DNA of 64,000 nucleotides from Rutidosis leptorrhynchoides (GCF_046630445.1 NC_092338.1:345779501-345843500), one strand, 5' to 3'; shown: positions 34,536-47,500, counted from the stretch's first letter. A program made the numbers and translations. Notes: generated from the sequence alone by a model not told the origin.

Positions 34536-37500
34536 TGAAATGTCCCGTTCTTATTGATTAAAAACGTTCCATATTAATTGATTTCGTTGCGAGGTTTTGA
34601 CCTCTATATGAGACGTTTTTCAAAGACTGCATTCATTTTAAAACAAACCATAACATTTATTTCATCAATAAAGGTTTAAAAAGCTTTACGTAGATTATCA
34701 AATAATGATAATCTAAAATATCCTGTTTACACACGACCATTACATAATAGTTTACAATACAAATATGTTACAACAAAATAAGTTTCTTGAATGCAGTTTT
34801 TACACAATATCATACAAGCATGGACTCCAAATCTCGTCCTTATTTAAGTATGCGACAGCGGAAGCTCTTAATAACCACCTGAGAATAAACATGCTTAAAA
34901 CGTCAACAAAAATGTTGGTGAGTTATAGGTTTAACCTATATATATCAAATCGTAACAATAGACAACAAGATTTCATATTTCAATACACATCCCATACATA
35001 GAGATAAAAATCATTCATATGGTGAACACCTGGTAACCGACATTCACAATATGCATATAAGAATATCCCCATCATTCCGGGATCCTCCTTCGGACATGAT
35101 ATAAATTTCGAAGTACTAAAGCATCCAGTACTTTGGATGGGGCTTGTTGAGCCCGATAGATCTATCTTTAGGATTTGCGTCAATTAGGGTGTCTGTTCCC
35201 TAATTCTTAGATTACCAGACTTAATAAAAAGGGGCATATTCGATTTCGATAATTCAACCATAGAATGTAGTTTCAATTACTTGTGTATATTTCGTCAAAT
35301 ATTTATAAAAGCGCATGTATTCTCAGTCCCAAATATATATATTGCAAAAGCATTTAAAAGGGGATTAATGAAACTCACGCATATAATTATTGTAAAACAG
35401 TTAATAAAATATTTGCATGTATCCTCAGCCCCAAAAATGTAAAGAGTAAAAGGGGAGCAAATGAAACTCACGCTTATAAATATTGTAAAATAGTTATTAA
35501 AACATTGCATGTATTCTCAGCCCAAAAATATATATAAAAAGGGAATAATGAAACTCACGCATATAAATATTGTAAAACAGTTAATAAAGCATTTGCATGT
35601 ATTCTCAGCCCAAAAACGTAAAGAGTAAAAAGGGCAAATGAAACTCACTTTCACAGATTTTTACTTCGTCGGGAAGTAAGACTTGGCCACTGGTTGATTC
35701 ACGAACCTATAACAATATATACATATATATCAAAGTATGTTCAAAATATATTTACAACACTTTTAATATATTTTGATGTTTTAAGTTTATTAAGTCAGCT
35801 GTCCTCGTTAGTAACCTACAACTAGTTGTCCACAGTTAGATGTACAGAAATAAATCGATAAATATTATCTTGAATCAATCCACGACCCAGTGTATACGTA
35901 TCTCAGTATTGATCACAACTCAAACTATATATATTTTGGAATCAACCTCAACCCTGTATAGCTAACTCCAACATTCACATATAGAGTGTCTATGGTTGTT
36001 CCGAAATATATATAGATGTGTCGACATGATAGGTCGAAACATTGTATACGTGTCTATGGTATCTCAAGATTACATAATATACAATACAAGTTGATTAAGT
36101 TATGGTTGGAATAGATTTGTTACCAATTTTCACGTAGCTAAAATGAGAAAAATTATCCAATCTTGTTTTACCCATAACTTCTTCATTTTAAATCCGTTTT
36201 GAGTGAATCAAATTGTTATGGTTTCATATTGAACTCTATTTTATGAATCTAAACAGAAAAAGTATAGGTTTATAGTCGGAAAAATAAGTTACAAGTCGTT
36301 TTTGTAAAGGTAGTCATTTCAGTCGAAAGAACGACGTCTAGATGACCATTTTAGAAAACATACTTCCACTTTGAGTTTAACCATAATTTTTGGATATAGT
36401 TTCATGTTCATAATAAAAATCATTTTCTCAGAATAGCAACTTTTAAATCAAAGTTTATCATAGTTTTTAATTAACTAACCCAAAACAGCCCGCGGTGTTA
36501 CTACGACAGCGTAAATCCGGTTTTACGGTGTTTTTCGTGTTTCCAGGTTTTAAATCATTAAGTTAGCATATCATATAGATATAGAACATGTGTTTAGTTA
36601 ATTTTAAAAGTCAAGTTAGAAGGATTAACTTTTGTTTGCGAACAAGTTTAGAATTAACTAAACTATGTTCTAGTGATTACGAGTTTAAACCTTCGAATAA
36701 GATAGTTTTATATATATGAATCGAATGATGTTATGAACGTCATTACTACCTCAAGTTTAGTAGGTAAACCTACTGGAAGTGACAAGAAATGATCTAGCTT
36801 CAAAGGATCTTGGATGGCTTGAAAGTTCTTGAAGTAGGATCATGACACAAAAACAAGTTCAAGTAAGATTTTTACTCGAATTAAGATAGTTTATAGTTAT
36901 AGAAATTGAATCAAAGTTTGAATATGAATATTACCTTGAATAAGAAAGATAACCTACTGTATATAACAAAGGTTTCTTGATCTTAGATGATTACTTGGAA
37001 TGGATTAGAAAGCTTGGAAGTAAATTAGTAAACTTGAAGGGATTTTTGAAGTGTTCTTGAAGTGTTCTTCCTATGATGATTATAGCTTGATTCTTGAAGT
37101 GATTTTTGATGAATATGATGATTAACTACTGGAAAAATACGTTCATAATAGTGTGTGTGTGTGTTGAGAGAGAATTAGAAAGAGAATTGGAAGTGAAATG
37201 GAGTGAATGATGAGTGGTAATTGGTGAGTGGTGAGTGGGGTTAAAAGGAGTTCTAGTTAGTTGACTAGCTCATGGTAGAAGTTAAAATTGATTAGTAATA
37301 CATGACATAATCAAGAGTGGAATCCCATGCTAGTTCCTATTGGTATATACCCATAGTAAGTACGTTTTGAAGCTGTGTATAATACGGGTAAGAATACGAC
37401 TAGAATTCTTGATGAAAGAAAAGAATGGGAAAGTAACTGTAACCATTTTCGTTAAGTATGAGTGTTTTGATATATGTCTTGAAGTCTTCCAAAAGTATTT

Positions 37501-38067
37501 TAATACATCTAAATACACTACATGTATATACATTTTAACTGAGTCGTTAAGTCATCGTTAGTCGTTACATGTAAGTGTTGTTTTGAAACCTTTAAGTTAA
37601 CGATCTCAATTAATGTTGTTAACCCATTGTTTATTATATCTAATGAGATGTTAAATTATTATATTATCATGATATTATGATATATTAATATATCTTAATA
37701 TGATATATATACATTTAAATGTCGTTACAACGATAATCGTTACATATATGTCTCGTTTCGAAATCCTTAAGTTAGTAGTCTTGTTTATATGTATATAACT
37801 CATTGTTAATATACTTATGGAGATACTTACTTATCATAATCTCATGTTAACCATATGTATATCCATATATATATCGTCATGTCGTTTTTACAAGTTTTAA
37901 CGTTCGTGAATCGCCGGTCAACTTGGGTGGTCAATTGTCTATATGAAACATATTTCAATTAATCAAGTCTTAACAAGTTTGATTGCTTAACATGTTGGAA
38001 ACATTTAATCATGTAAATATCAATCTCAATTAATATATATAAACATGGAAAAGTTCGGGTCACTACA
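34536..38067 (-). repeat. 3' LTR of element D
   Basis: 3532 bp, plus-strand ends TGAAATGTCCCG and GGGTCACTACA. I count about 22 differences from 44597-48128 by eye. It contains (GT)n near 37152 and several ~65-bp diverged repeats at 35330-35660 (AAACTCACGCATATAA units). No real gene inside. Confidence 0.92.
35300..35650. repeat. Imperfect tandem repeats inside the D LTR
   Basis: Four or so diverged units carrying GCATGTATTCTCAGCCC, AAAAGGG and AATGAAACTCACGCATATAA. The same block recurs at 45360-45710 in the other LTR. Confidence 0.7.
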
Positions 38068-38082
38068 GTACCTACCCGTTAA
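38068..38082 (-). promoter_or_regulatory. Polypurine tract of element D
   Basis: Minus-strand TTAACGGGTAGGTAC lies directly before the TGTAGTGACCC start of the 3' LTR. Confidence 0.75.
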
Positions 38083-38102
38083 ATAAATTTCGTCCCGAAA
38101 TT

Positions 38103-41100
38103 TTAAGCTGTTGAAGGTGTTGACGAATCTTCTGGAAATAGATGCGGGTATTTCTTCTTCATCTGATCTTCACGCTCCCAGGTGAACTCGGGTCCTCTAC
38201 GAGCATTCCTTCGAACCTTAATAATTGGTATCTTGTTTTGCTTAAGTCTTTTAACCTCACGATCCATTATTTCGACGGGTTCTTCGATGAATTGAAGTTT
38301 TTCGTTGATTTGGATTTCATCTAACGGAATAGTGAGATCTTCTTTAGCAAAACATTTCTTCAAATTCGAGACGTGGAAAGTGTTATGTACAGCCGCGAGT
38401 TGTTGAGGTAACTCAAGTCGGTAAGCTACTGGTCCGACACGATCAATAATCTTGAATGGTCCAATATACCTTGGATTTAATTTCCCTCGTTTACCAAATC
38501 GAACAACGCCTTTCCAAGGTGCAACTTTAAGCATGACCATCTCTCCAATTTCAAATTCTATATCTTTTCTTTTAATGTCAGCGTAGCTCTTTTTTTTCGA
38601 CTTTGGGCGGTTTTCAACCGTTGTTGAATTTGGATGATCTTCTCGGTAGTTTCTTGTATAATATCCGGACCCGTAATCTGTCTATCCCCCACTTCACTCC
38701 AACAAATCGGAGACCTGCACTTTCTACCATAAAGTGCTTCAAACGGCGCCATCTCAATGCTTGAATGGTAGCTGTTGTTGTAGGAAAATTCTGCTAACGG
38801 TAGATGTCGATCCCAAATGTTTCCGAAATCAATAACACATGCTCGTAGCATGTCTTCAAGCGTTTGTATCGTCCTTTCGCTCTGCCCATCAGTTTGTGGA
38901 TGATAGGCAGTCCTCATGTCTAGACGAGTTCCTAATGCTTGCTGTAATGTCTGCCAGAATCTTGAAATAAATCTGCCATCCCTATCAGAGATAATAGAGA
39001 TTGGTATTCCATGTCTGGAGACGACTTATTTCAAATACAGTCGTGCTAACTTCTCCATCTTGTCATCTTCTCTTATTGGCAGGAAGTGTGCTGATTTGGT
39101 GAGACGATCAACTATTACCCAAATAGTATCAAAACCACTTGCAGTCCTTGGCAATTTAGTGATGAAATCCATGGTAATGTTTTCCCATTTCCATTCCGGG
39201 ATTTCGGGTTGTTGAAGTAGACCTGATGGTTTCTGATGCTCAGCTTTGACCTTAGAACACGTCAAACATTCTCCTACATATTTAGCAACTTCGGCTTGCA
39301 TACCCGGCCACCAAAAATGTTTCTTGAGATCCTTGTACATCTTCCCCGTTCCAGGATGTATTGAGTATCTGGTTTTATGAGCTTCTCTAAGTACCATTTC
39401 TCTCATATCTCCAAATTTTGGTACCCAAATCCTTTCAGCCCTATACCGGGTTCCGTCTTCCCGAATATTAAGATGCTTCTCCGATCCTTTGGGTATTTCA
39501 TCCTTTAAATTTCCCTCTTTTAAAACTCCTTGTTGTGCCTCCTTTATTTAAGTAGTAATGTTATTATGAATCATTATATTCATAGATTTTACTCGAATGG
39601 GTTCTCTGTCCTTCCTGCTCAAGGCATCGGCTACCACATTTGCCTTCCCCGGGTGGTAACGAATCTCAAAGTCGTAATCATTCAATAATTCAATCCACCT
39701 ACGCTGCCTCATATTCAGTTGTTTCTGATTAAATATGTGTTGAAGACTTTTGTGGTCGGTATATATAATACTTTTGACCCCATATAAGTAGTGCCTCCAA
39801 GTTTTTAATGCAAAAACAACCGCGCCTAATTCCAAATCATGCGTCGTATAATTTTGCTCGTGAATCTTCAATTGTCTAGACGCATAAGCAATCACCTTCG
39901 TTCGTTGCATTAATACACAACCGAGACCTTGCTTTGATGCGTCACAATAAATCACAAAATCATCATTCCCTTCAGGCAATGACAATATAGGTGCCGTAGT
40001 TAGCTTTTTCTTCAATAACTGAAACGCTTTCTCTTGTTCATCCTTCCATTCAAATTTCTTCCCTTTATGCGTTAATGCAGTCAAGGGTTTTGCTATTCTG
40101 GAAAAGTCTTGGATGAACCTTCTGTAGTAACCAGCTAATCCTAAAAACTGGCGTATGTGTTTCGGAGTTTTCGGGGTTTCCCACTTTTCAACAGTTTCTA
40201 TCTTTGCCGGATCCACCTTAATACCTTCTTTGTTCACTATGTGACCGAGGAATTGAACTTCTTCCAACCAAAATGCACACTTTGAAAACTTAGCGTATAA
40301 TTCTTCCTTCCTCAATACTTCTAACACCTTTCTCAAATGTTCACAGTGTTCTTGGTCATTCTTTGAGTAAATAAGTATGTCATCAATGAAAACAATGACA
40401 AACTTGTCAAGGTATGGTCCACACACTCGGTTCATAAGGTCCATGAACACAGCTGGTTCATTAGTTAAACCAAACGGCATGACCATAAACTCATAATGAC
40501 CGTAACGTGTTCTGAAAGCAGTCTTTGGAATATCATCTTCTTTCACCCGCATTTGATGATACCCGGAACGTAAGTCAATCTTTGAATAAATAGACGAGCC
40601 TTGTAGTTGATCAAATAAGTCGTCGATTCTCGGTAGTGGGTAGCGGTTCTTGATGGTAAGTTTGTTCAACTCTCGGTAGTCGATACACAACCTGAATGTA
40701 CCATCTTTCTTCTTGACAAACAAAACAGGAGCTCCCCACGGTGATGTGCTTGGTCGAATGAAACCACGCTCTAAAAGTTCTTGTAATTGGCTTTGCAGTT
40801 CTTTCATCTCGCTGGGTGCGAGTCTGTAAGGAGCACGAGCTATTGGTGCAGCTCCTGGTACAAGATCTATTTGAAATTCAACGGATCGATGTGGGGGTAA
40901 TCCCGGTAATTCTTTCGGAAATACATCGGGAAATTCTTTTGCGACGGGAACATCATTGATGCTCTTTTCTTCAGTTTGTACTTCCTCGACGTGTGCTAGA
41001 ACAGCATAGCAACCTTTTCTTATTAGTTTTTGTGCCTTCAAATTACTAATAAGATGTAGCTTCGTGTTGCCCTTTTCTCCGTACACCATTAAGGGTTTTC

Positions 41101-42664
41101 CTTTTTCTCGTATAATGCGAATTGCATTTTTGTAACAAACGATCTCTGCTTTCACTTCTTTCAACCAGTCCATACCGATTATCACATCAAAACTCCCTAA
41201 CTCTACTGGTATCAAATCAATCTTAAATGTTTCGCTAACCAGTTTAATTTCTCGATTCCGACATATATTATCTGCTGAAATTAATTTACCATTTGCTAAT
41301 TCGAGTAAAAATTTACTATCCAAAGGCGTCAATGGACAACTTAATTTAGCACAAAAATCTCTACTCATATAGCTTCTATCCGCACCCGAATCAAATAAAA
41401 CGTAAGCAGATTTATTGTCAATAAGAAACGTACCCGTAACAAGCTCCGGGTCTTCCTGTGCCTCTGCCGCATTAATATTGAAAACTCTTTCGCGGCCTTG
41501 TCCATTCGTGTTCTCCTGGTTTGGGCAATTTCTAATAATGTGGCCCGGTTTTCCACATTTATAACAAACTACATTGGCATAACTTGCTCCGACACTACTT
41601 GCTCCGCCATTACTCGTTCCGACACCATTTGTTCCTTTCGTTCTATTAACCCCTGGTCCGTAGACCTCACACTTCGCCGCGCTATGACCATTTCTTTCAC
41701 ACCTTTGGCATAGCTGCTTCTGATTGTTGTTGTTGTTGCGGTTATTATTGTTATTGGGATGATTGTTGTAGTTGTTGTTGTTGTTGTTGTTGTTGGGCCG
41801 TTTGTTGTAGTTGCGATTGATGTTGCGATTGTTGGGATAATTGTTGCGATTATTGTTGTAATTGCTGTTGTTGTTGTATTGGTGATTCTTATCACCTTTT
41901 TCCTCCCACTTTCTTTTGACTTGCTTCACATTGGCCTCTTCAGCAGTCTGTTCTTTAATTCTTTCTTCAATCTGGTTCACTAGTTTGTGAGCCATTCTAC
42001 ATGCCTGTTGTATGGAGGCGGGCTCGTGTGAACTTATATCTTCTTGGATTCTTTTCGGTAATCCTTTCACAAACGCGTCGATCTTCTCTTCCTCATCTTC
42101 AAATGCTCCCGGACACAATAGGCACAATTCTGTGAATCGTCTTTCGTACGTGGTAATATCAAATCCTTGGGTTCGTAACCCTCTAAGTTCTATCTTGAGC
42201 TTATTGACCTCGGTTCTGGGACGGTATTTCTCGTTCATCAAGTGCTTAAATGCTGACCACGGTAGTGCGTACGCATCGTCTTGTCCCACTTGCTCTAGAT
42301 AGGTATTCCACCATGTTAACGCAGAACCTGTGAAGGTATGCGTAGCATACTTCACTTTGTCCTCTTCAGTACACTTACTTATGGCAAACACCGATTCGAC
42401 CTTCTCAGTCCACCGTTTCAATCCGATCGGTCCTTCGGTTCCATCAAATTCCAAAGGTTTGCAGGCAGTGAATTCTTTGTAGGTGCATCCTACACGATTT
42501 CCTGTACTGCTAGATCCAAGGTTATTGTTGGTATGTAGTGCAGCCTGTACTGTGGCTATGTTTGAAGCTATAAAAGTACGGAATTCCTCTTCATTCATAT
42601 TCACGGTGTGTCGAGTAGTCAGTGCCATTTCCTTTAAAATAGTCAAATGGAACAAGTTAATCAT
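38103..42664 (-). pseudogene. gag-pol-chromodomain of element D (two stops, one frameshift)
   Basis: The open 1038-codon part (39548-42664) has gag (residues ~60-230), an Asn-rich low-complexity stretch (~265-315), two zinc knuckles ([14 protein letters not shown] near 325 and [14 protein letters not shown] near 373), protease with DSGA near 427, reverse transcriptase with FIDDIL near 760, and RNase H with CDAS near 908. The likely start is the inner ATG about 12 codons in (MALTTRH). TAA at 39548 precedes integrase. The integrase zinc domain and core ([16 protein letters not shown]) lie at 38558-39406 with a further stop at 39026. A one-base shift near a T8 run at about 38590 leads to the C-terminal domain and chromodomain (38103-38540, [10 protein letters not shown] and WEREDQM). 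Confidence 0.9.
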
Positions 42665-42760
42665 ACAGAATATTAAGAGTAGTTAATAGTATTTCGTAGC
42701 ATAATATGAACTCATTTATAAAAGCTTTTTCTTCATATTAGCATTTTATAAGTTTAAATT

Positions 42761-42780
42761 CGGGTAGTACCTACCCGTTA
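42761..42780 (-). promoter_or_regulatory. Internal PPT-like motif upstream of gag in D
   Basis: Minus-strand TAACGGGTAGGTACTACCCG repeats the first 14 bases of the true PPT at 38068-38081 and continues with an ACCCGAA string that resembles the LTR start. It lies between the F-box ORF and gag. An equivalent motif occurs in element E at 60122-60141. Confidence 0.6.
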
Positions 42781-42969
42781 AGTTCATACTTAGTAGCTAA
42801 TATACAATTTAACTACTACAATTCTATATGAAAAACTGATTATAATAATATTTCGCGTTCAAACTTTTACACAATATTTTACAAACTTACAATACCGCTT
42901 ATTTTACATATAGCATGAAATATAGCACACAATAAATTTGATACAAGATGGTTGTGAAGATAATTCTAG

Positions 42970-43653
42970 CTAGTACACAAGTCGTTCAGCAAAGGCAATA
43001 AAGACACGTAATTCATACGTCCAGAAACAAGTCATGCATTCTGGTTTTACTAGGATTACTTCCCATCCTTGGTCTTGTGGAACATAACCGTTATGGCCAT
43101 TGATAAGACAGCGTGTTGTAACGTCGTCAAAGGGACGAGGGTTACGTAATGTCCAACAGTCCCGTAACAATCTAAAAACCTCATTTCTTACCCCAATTAC
43201 CGACTCCGTCACTTGTGGGAACGTTTTGTTTAATAGTTGTAGCCCGATGTTCTTGTTCTCACTTTGGTGAGAAGCGAACATTACTAATCCGTAAGCATAA
43301 CATGCTTCTTTATGTTGCATGTTAGCCGCTTTTTCTAAATCACGAAGTCCAATATTCGGATATATTGAGTCAAAATAATTTCTTAACCCATTGCGTAAAA
43401 TAGCATTTGGGTTCCCCGCAATATATGCGTCAAAGTAAACACATCGTAACTTATGGATTTCCCAATGTGATATCCCCCATCTTTCGAACGAAAGCCTTTT
43501 ATAAACCAAGGCATTCTTGGAACGTTCTTCGAATGTCTTACAAACTGATCTCGCCTTAAATAGTTGTGCCGAAGAATTCTGACCGACTCTAGACAAGATT
43601 TCATCAATCATGTCTCCGGGTAGGTCTCTTAAAATATTGGGTTGTCTATCCAT
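42970..43653 (-). CDS. Retrotransposon-borne F-box protein (227 aa), At2g35280-like
   Basis: Intact ATG-to-stop frame between the PBS and gag of D, on the same strand as pol. Residues ~9-50 form an F-box (LRDLPGDMIDEILSRVG, then FKARSVCKTFEERS). A helical region follows with LEKAANMQHKEACYAYGLVM near 105-125, a Sel1-like segment found in At2g35280/At1g67340-type F-box proteins. The C-terminus has Cys and Trp residues (PECMTCFW). F-box proteins bind SKP1 and bring targets to SCF ubiquitin ligases. A captured host gene fragment is the best explanation; its target is unknown. No intron is visible, which fits passage through RNA. Whether it is translated from the element transcript is not shown by sequence. 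Confidence 0.8.
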   Translation of the reverse strand: MDRQPNILRDLPGDMIDEILSRVGQNSSAQLFKARSVCKTFEERSKNALVYKRLSFERWGISHWEIHKLRCVYFDAYIAGNPNAILRNGLRNYFDSIYPNIGLRDLEKAANMQHKEACYAYGLVMFASHQSENKNIGLQLLNKTFPQVTESVIGVRNEVFRLLRDCWTLRNPRPFDDVTTRCLINGHNGYVPQDQGWEVILVKPECMTCFWTYELRVFIAFAERLVY

Positions 43654-43790
43654 TTTGTGTTTTTATACTGTAAAATAGACAAGAGTTAGATTCATAAAAA
43701 AAATACTTATTAATACAAGCAATTTTTACATATATCATAAAGCATAAGCACACTATATTACTTATATTACACCACACGAATACAACTATC

Positions 43791-44387
43791 TTATTCCGAC
43801 TCGCTTGTTTCTTCTTCTTCGGTTTTGGTTCGTTTTGCCAAGTTTCTAGGGATATATGATGTTCCCCTAATACGAGCCGTCATTATCCACATTGGTTTAG
43901 AAAAACCTGGTGGTTTAGAGGTTCCCGGGTCATTGTTACAACTTAAGGACTTCGGGGGTTGACGATACATATAAAGTTCATCGGGGTTGGAATTAGATTT
44001 CTCTATTTTTATGCCCTTTCCCTTATTATTTTCTTTTGCCTTTTTAAATTCAGTTGGGGTAATTTCTATAACATCATCGGAATTCTCGTCGGAATCCGAT
44101 TCATCGGAGAATTGGTAATCCTCCCAATATTTTGCTTCCTTGGCGGAAACACCATTGACCATAATTAACCTTGGTCGGTTGGTTGAGGATTTTCTTTTAC
44201 TTAACCGTTTTATTATTTCCTCCACCGGTTCTATTTCTTCATCCGGTTCCGATTCTTCTTCCGGTTCCGACTCTTCTTCCGGTTCCTCTTCGGGAACTTG
44301 TGAATCAGTCCACGAATCATTCCAATTTACATTTGACTCTTCATTATTATTAGGTGAGTCAATGGGACTTGTTCTAGAGGTAGACAT
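43791..44387 (-). CDS. Acidic unknown ORF of element D (198 aa)
   Basis: First ORF after the PBS. Its N-terminus has a Glu/Pro repeat (EEESEPEEESEPDEE, residues ~34-50), followed by a basic block KRLSKRKSS, an acidic-serine stretch (DESDSDENSDD) and a C-terminal basic patch. No fold is recognised. Low-complexity, strongly charged sequence suggests a disordered protein. It is open like the F-box ORF and 137 bp upstream of it; both could be read from one RNA. Function unknown. Confidence 0.6.
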   Translation of the reverse strand: MSTSRTSPIDSPNNNEESNVNWNDSWTDSQVPEEEPEEESEPEEESEPDEEIEPVEEIIKRLSKRKSSTNRPRLIMVNGVSAKEAKYWEDYQFSDESDSDENSDDVIEITPTEFKKAKENNKGKGIKIEKSNSNPDELYMYRQPPKSLSCNNDPGTSKPPGFSKPMWIMTARIRGTSYIPRNLAKRTKTEEEETSESE

Positions 44388-44582
44388 CTATCACATAATA
44401 TCAAACGCGTTAAGAGATTAATATATCACATAATATTCACATGTTAAAAATATATAGTTTCCAACAAAATTTGTTAAGCAATCATTTTTCAAGTAAACAC
44501 GGTCGAAGTACAGACTCACTAATGCATCCTAACAAACTCGATAAGACACACTAATGAAAAATTCTAGTTCTCTAAGACCAAC

Positions 44583-44594
44583 GCTCGGATACCA
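44583..44594 (-). promoter_or_regulatory. Primer-binding site of element D
   Basis: Minus-strand TGGTATCCGAGC, 2 bp inside the 5' LTR. It differs at one base from the tRNA-iMet type TGGTATCAGAGC used in element E, and both are followed by GTTGGTCTTA. Confidence 0.85.
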
Positions 44595-44596
44595 AC

Positions 44597-47500
44597 TGAA
44601 ATGTCCCGTTCTTATTGATTAAAAACGTTCCATATTAATTGATTTCGTTGCGAGGTTTTGACCTCTATATGAGACGTTTTTCAAAGACTGCATTCATTTT
44701 AAAACAAACCATAACCTTTATTTCATCAATAAAGGTTTAAAAAGCTTTACGTAGATTATCAAATAATGATAATCTAAAATATCCTGTTTACACACGACCA
44801 TTACATAATGGTTTACAATACAAATATGTTACAACAAAATAAGTTTCTTGAATGCAGTTTTTACACAATATCATACAAGCATGGACTCCAAATCTCGTCC
44901 TTATTTAAGTATACGACAGCGGAAGCTCTTAATAATCACCTGAGAATAAACATGCTTAAAACGTCAACAAAAATGTTGGTGAGTTATAGGTTTAACCTAT
45001 ATATATCAAATCGTAACAATAGACCACAAGATTTCATATTTCAATACACATCCCATACATAGAGATAAAAATCATTCATATGGTGAACACCTGGTAACCG
45101 ACATTCACAATATGCATATAAGAATATCCCCATCATTCCGGGATCCTCCTTCGGACATGATATAAATTTCGAAGTACTAAAGCATCCGGTACTTTGGATG
45201 GGGCTTGTTGAGCCCGATAGATCTATCTTTAGGATTCGCGTCAATTAGGGTGTCTGTTCCCTAATTCTTAGATTACCAGACTTAATAAAAAGGGGCATAT
45301 TCGATTTCGATAATTCAACCATAGAATGTAGTTTCAATTACTTGTGTATATTTCGTCAAAAATTTATAAAAGCGCATGTATTCTCAGTCCCAAAAATATA
45401 TATTGCAAAAGCATTTAAAAAGGGATTAATGAAATTCACGCATATAATTATTGTAAAATAGTTAATAAAACATTTGCATGTATCCTCAGCCCCAAAAATG
45501 TAAAGAGTAAAAGGGGAGCAAATGAAACTCACGCTTATAAATATTGTAAAATAGTTATTAAAATATTGCATGTATTCTCAGCCCAAAAATATATATAAAA
45601 AGGGAATAATAAAACTCACGCATATAAATATTGTAAAACAGTTAATAAAGCATTTGCATGTATTCTCAGCCCAAAAACGTAAAGAGTAAAAAGGGCAAAT
45701 GAAACTCACTTTCACAGATTTTTACTTCGTCGGGAAGTAAGACTTGGCCACTGGTTGATTCACGAACCTATAACAATATATACATATATATCAAAGTATG
45801 TTCAAAATATATTTACAACACTTTTAATATATTTTGATGTTTTAAGTTTATTAAGTCAGCTGTCCTCGTTAGTAACCTACAACTAGTTGTCCACAGTTAG
45901 ATGTACAGAAATAAATCGATAAATATTATCTTGAATCAATCCACGACCCAGTGTATACGTATCTCAGTATTGATCACAACTCAAACTATATATATTTTGG
46001 AATCAACCTCAACCCTGTATAGCTAACTCCAACATTCACATATAGAGTGTCTATGGTTGTTCCGAAATATATATAGATGTGTCGACATGATAGGTCGAAA
46101 CATTGTATACGTGTCTATGGTATCTCAAGATTACATAATATACAATACAAGTTGATTAAGTTATGGTTGGAATAGATTTGTTACCAATTTTCACGTAGCT
46201 AAAATGAGAAAAATTATCCAATCTTGTTTTACCCATAACTTCTTCATTTTAAATCCGTTTTGAGTGAATCAAATTGCTATGGTTTCATATTGAACTCTAT
46301 TTTATGAATCTAAACAGAAAAATTATAGGTTTATAGTCGGAAAAATAAGTTACAAGTCGTTTTTGTAAAGGTAGTCATTTCAGTCGAAAGAACGACGTCT
46401 AGATGACCATTTTAGAAAACATACTTCCACTTTGAGTTTAACCATAATTTTTGGATATAGTTTCATGTTCATAATAAAAATCATTTTCTCAGAATAGCAA
46501 CTTTTAAATCAAAGTTTATCATAGTTTTTAATTAACTAACCCAAAACAGCCCGCGGTGTTACTACGACAGCGTAAATCCGGTTTTACGGTGTTTTTCGTG
46601 TTTCCAGGTTTTAAATCATTAAGTTAGCATATCATATAGATATAGAACATGTGTTTAGTTAATTTTAAAAGTCAAGTTAGAAGGATTAACTTTTGTTTGC
46701 GAACAAGTTTAGAATTAACTAAACTATGTTCTAGTGATTACGAGTTTAAACCTTCGAATAAGATAGTTTTATATATATGAATCGAATGATGTTATGAACG
46801 TCATTACTACCTCAAGTTTAGTAGGTAAACCTACTGGAAGTGACAAGAAATGATCTAGCTTCAAAGGATCTTGGATGGCTTGAAAGTTCTTGAAGTAGGA
46901 TCATGACACAAAAACAAGTTCAAGTAAGATTTTTACTCGAATTAAGATAGTTTATAGTTATAGAAATTGAATCAAAGTTTGAATATGAATATTACCTTGA
47001 ATAAGAAAGATAACCTACTGTATATAACAAAGGTTTCTTGATCTTAGATGATTACTTGGAATGGATTAGAAAGCTTGGAAGTAAATTAGTAAACTTGAAG
47101 GGATTTTTGAAGTGTTCTTGAAGTGTTCTTCCTATGATGATTATAGCTTGATTCTTGAAGTGATTTTTGATGAATATGATGATTAACTACTGGAAAAATA
47201 CGTTCATAATAGTGTGTGTGTGTGTTGAGAGAGAATTAGAAAGAGAATTGGAAGTGAAATGGAGTGAATGATGAGTGGTAATTGGTGAGTGGTGAGTGGG
47301 GTTAAAAGGAGTTCTAGTTAGTTGACTAGCTCATGGTAGAAGTTAAAATTGATTAGTCATACATGACATAATCAAGAGTGGAATCCCATGCTAGTTCCTA
47401 TTGGTATATACCCATAGTAAGTACGTTTTGAAGCTGTGTATAATACGGGTAAGAATACGACTAGAATTCTTGATGAAAGAAAAGAATGGGAAAGTAACTG

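Noticed and set aside
37330..37561. Overlapping ORFs in the D LTRs (also 47391-47622)
   Set aside because: Opposite-strand overlapping frames in noncoding LTR sequence, repeated only because the LTR is duplicated.
38558..38600. Programmed frameshift in D pol before the chromodomain
   Set aside because: The shift lies at a T8 run late in integrase, where programmed frameshifting is not expected; a simple indel is likelier.
41759..41983. Val/Ile-rich ORF antisense to the Asn-rich Gag stretch of D
   Set aside because: Product of the repeated AAY codons read on the other strand; low complexity only.
44140..44421. Ser/Gly-rich ORF opposite the acidic ORF of D
   Set aside because: Mirror of the Glu/Pro repeat; no support beyond openness.
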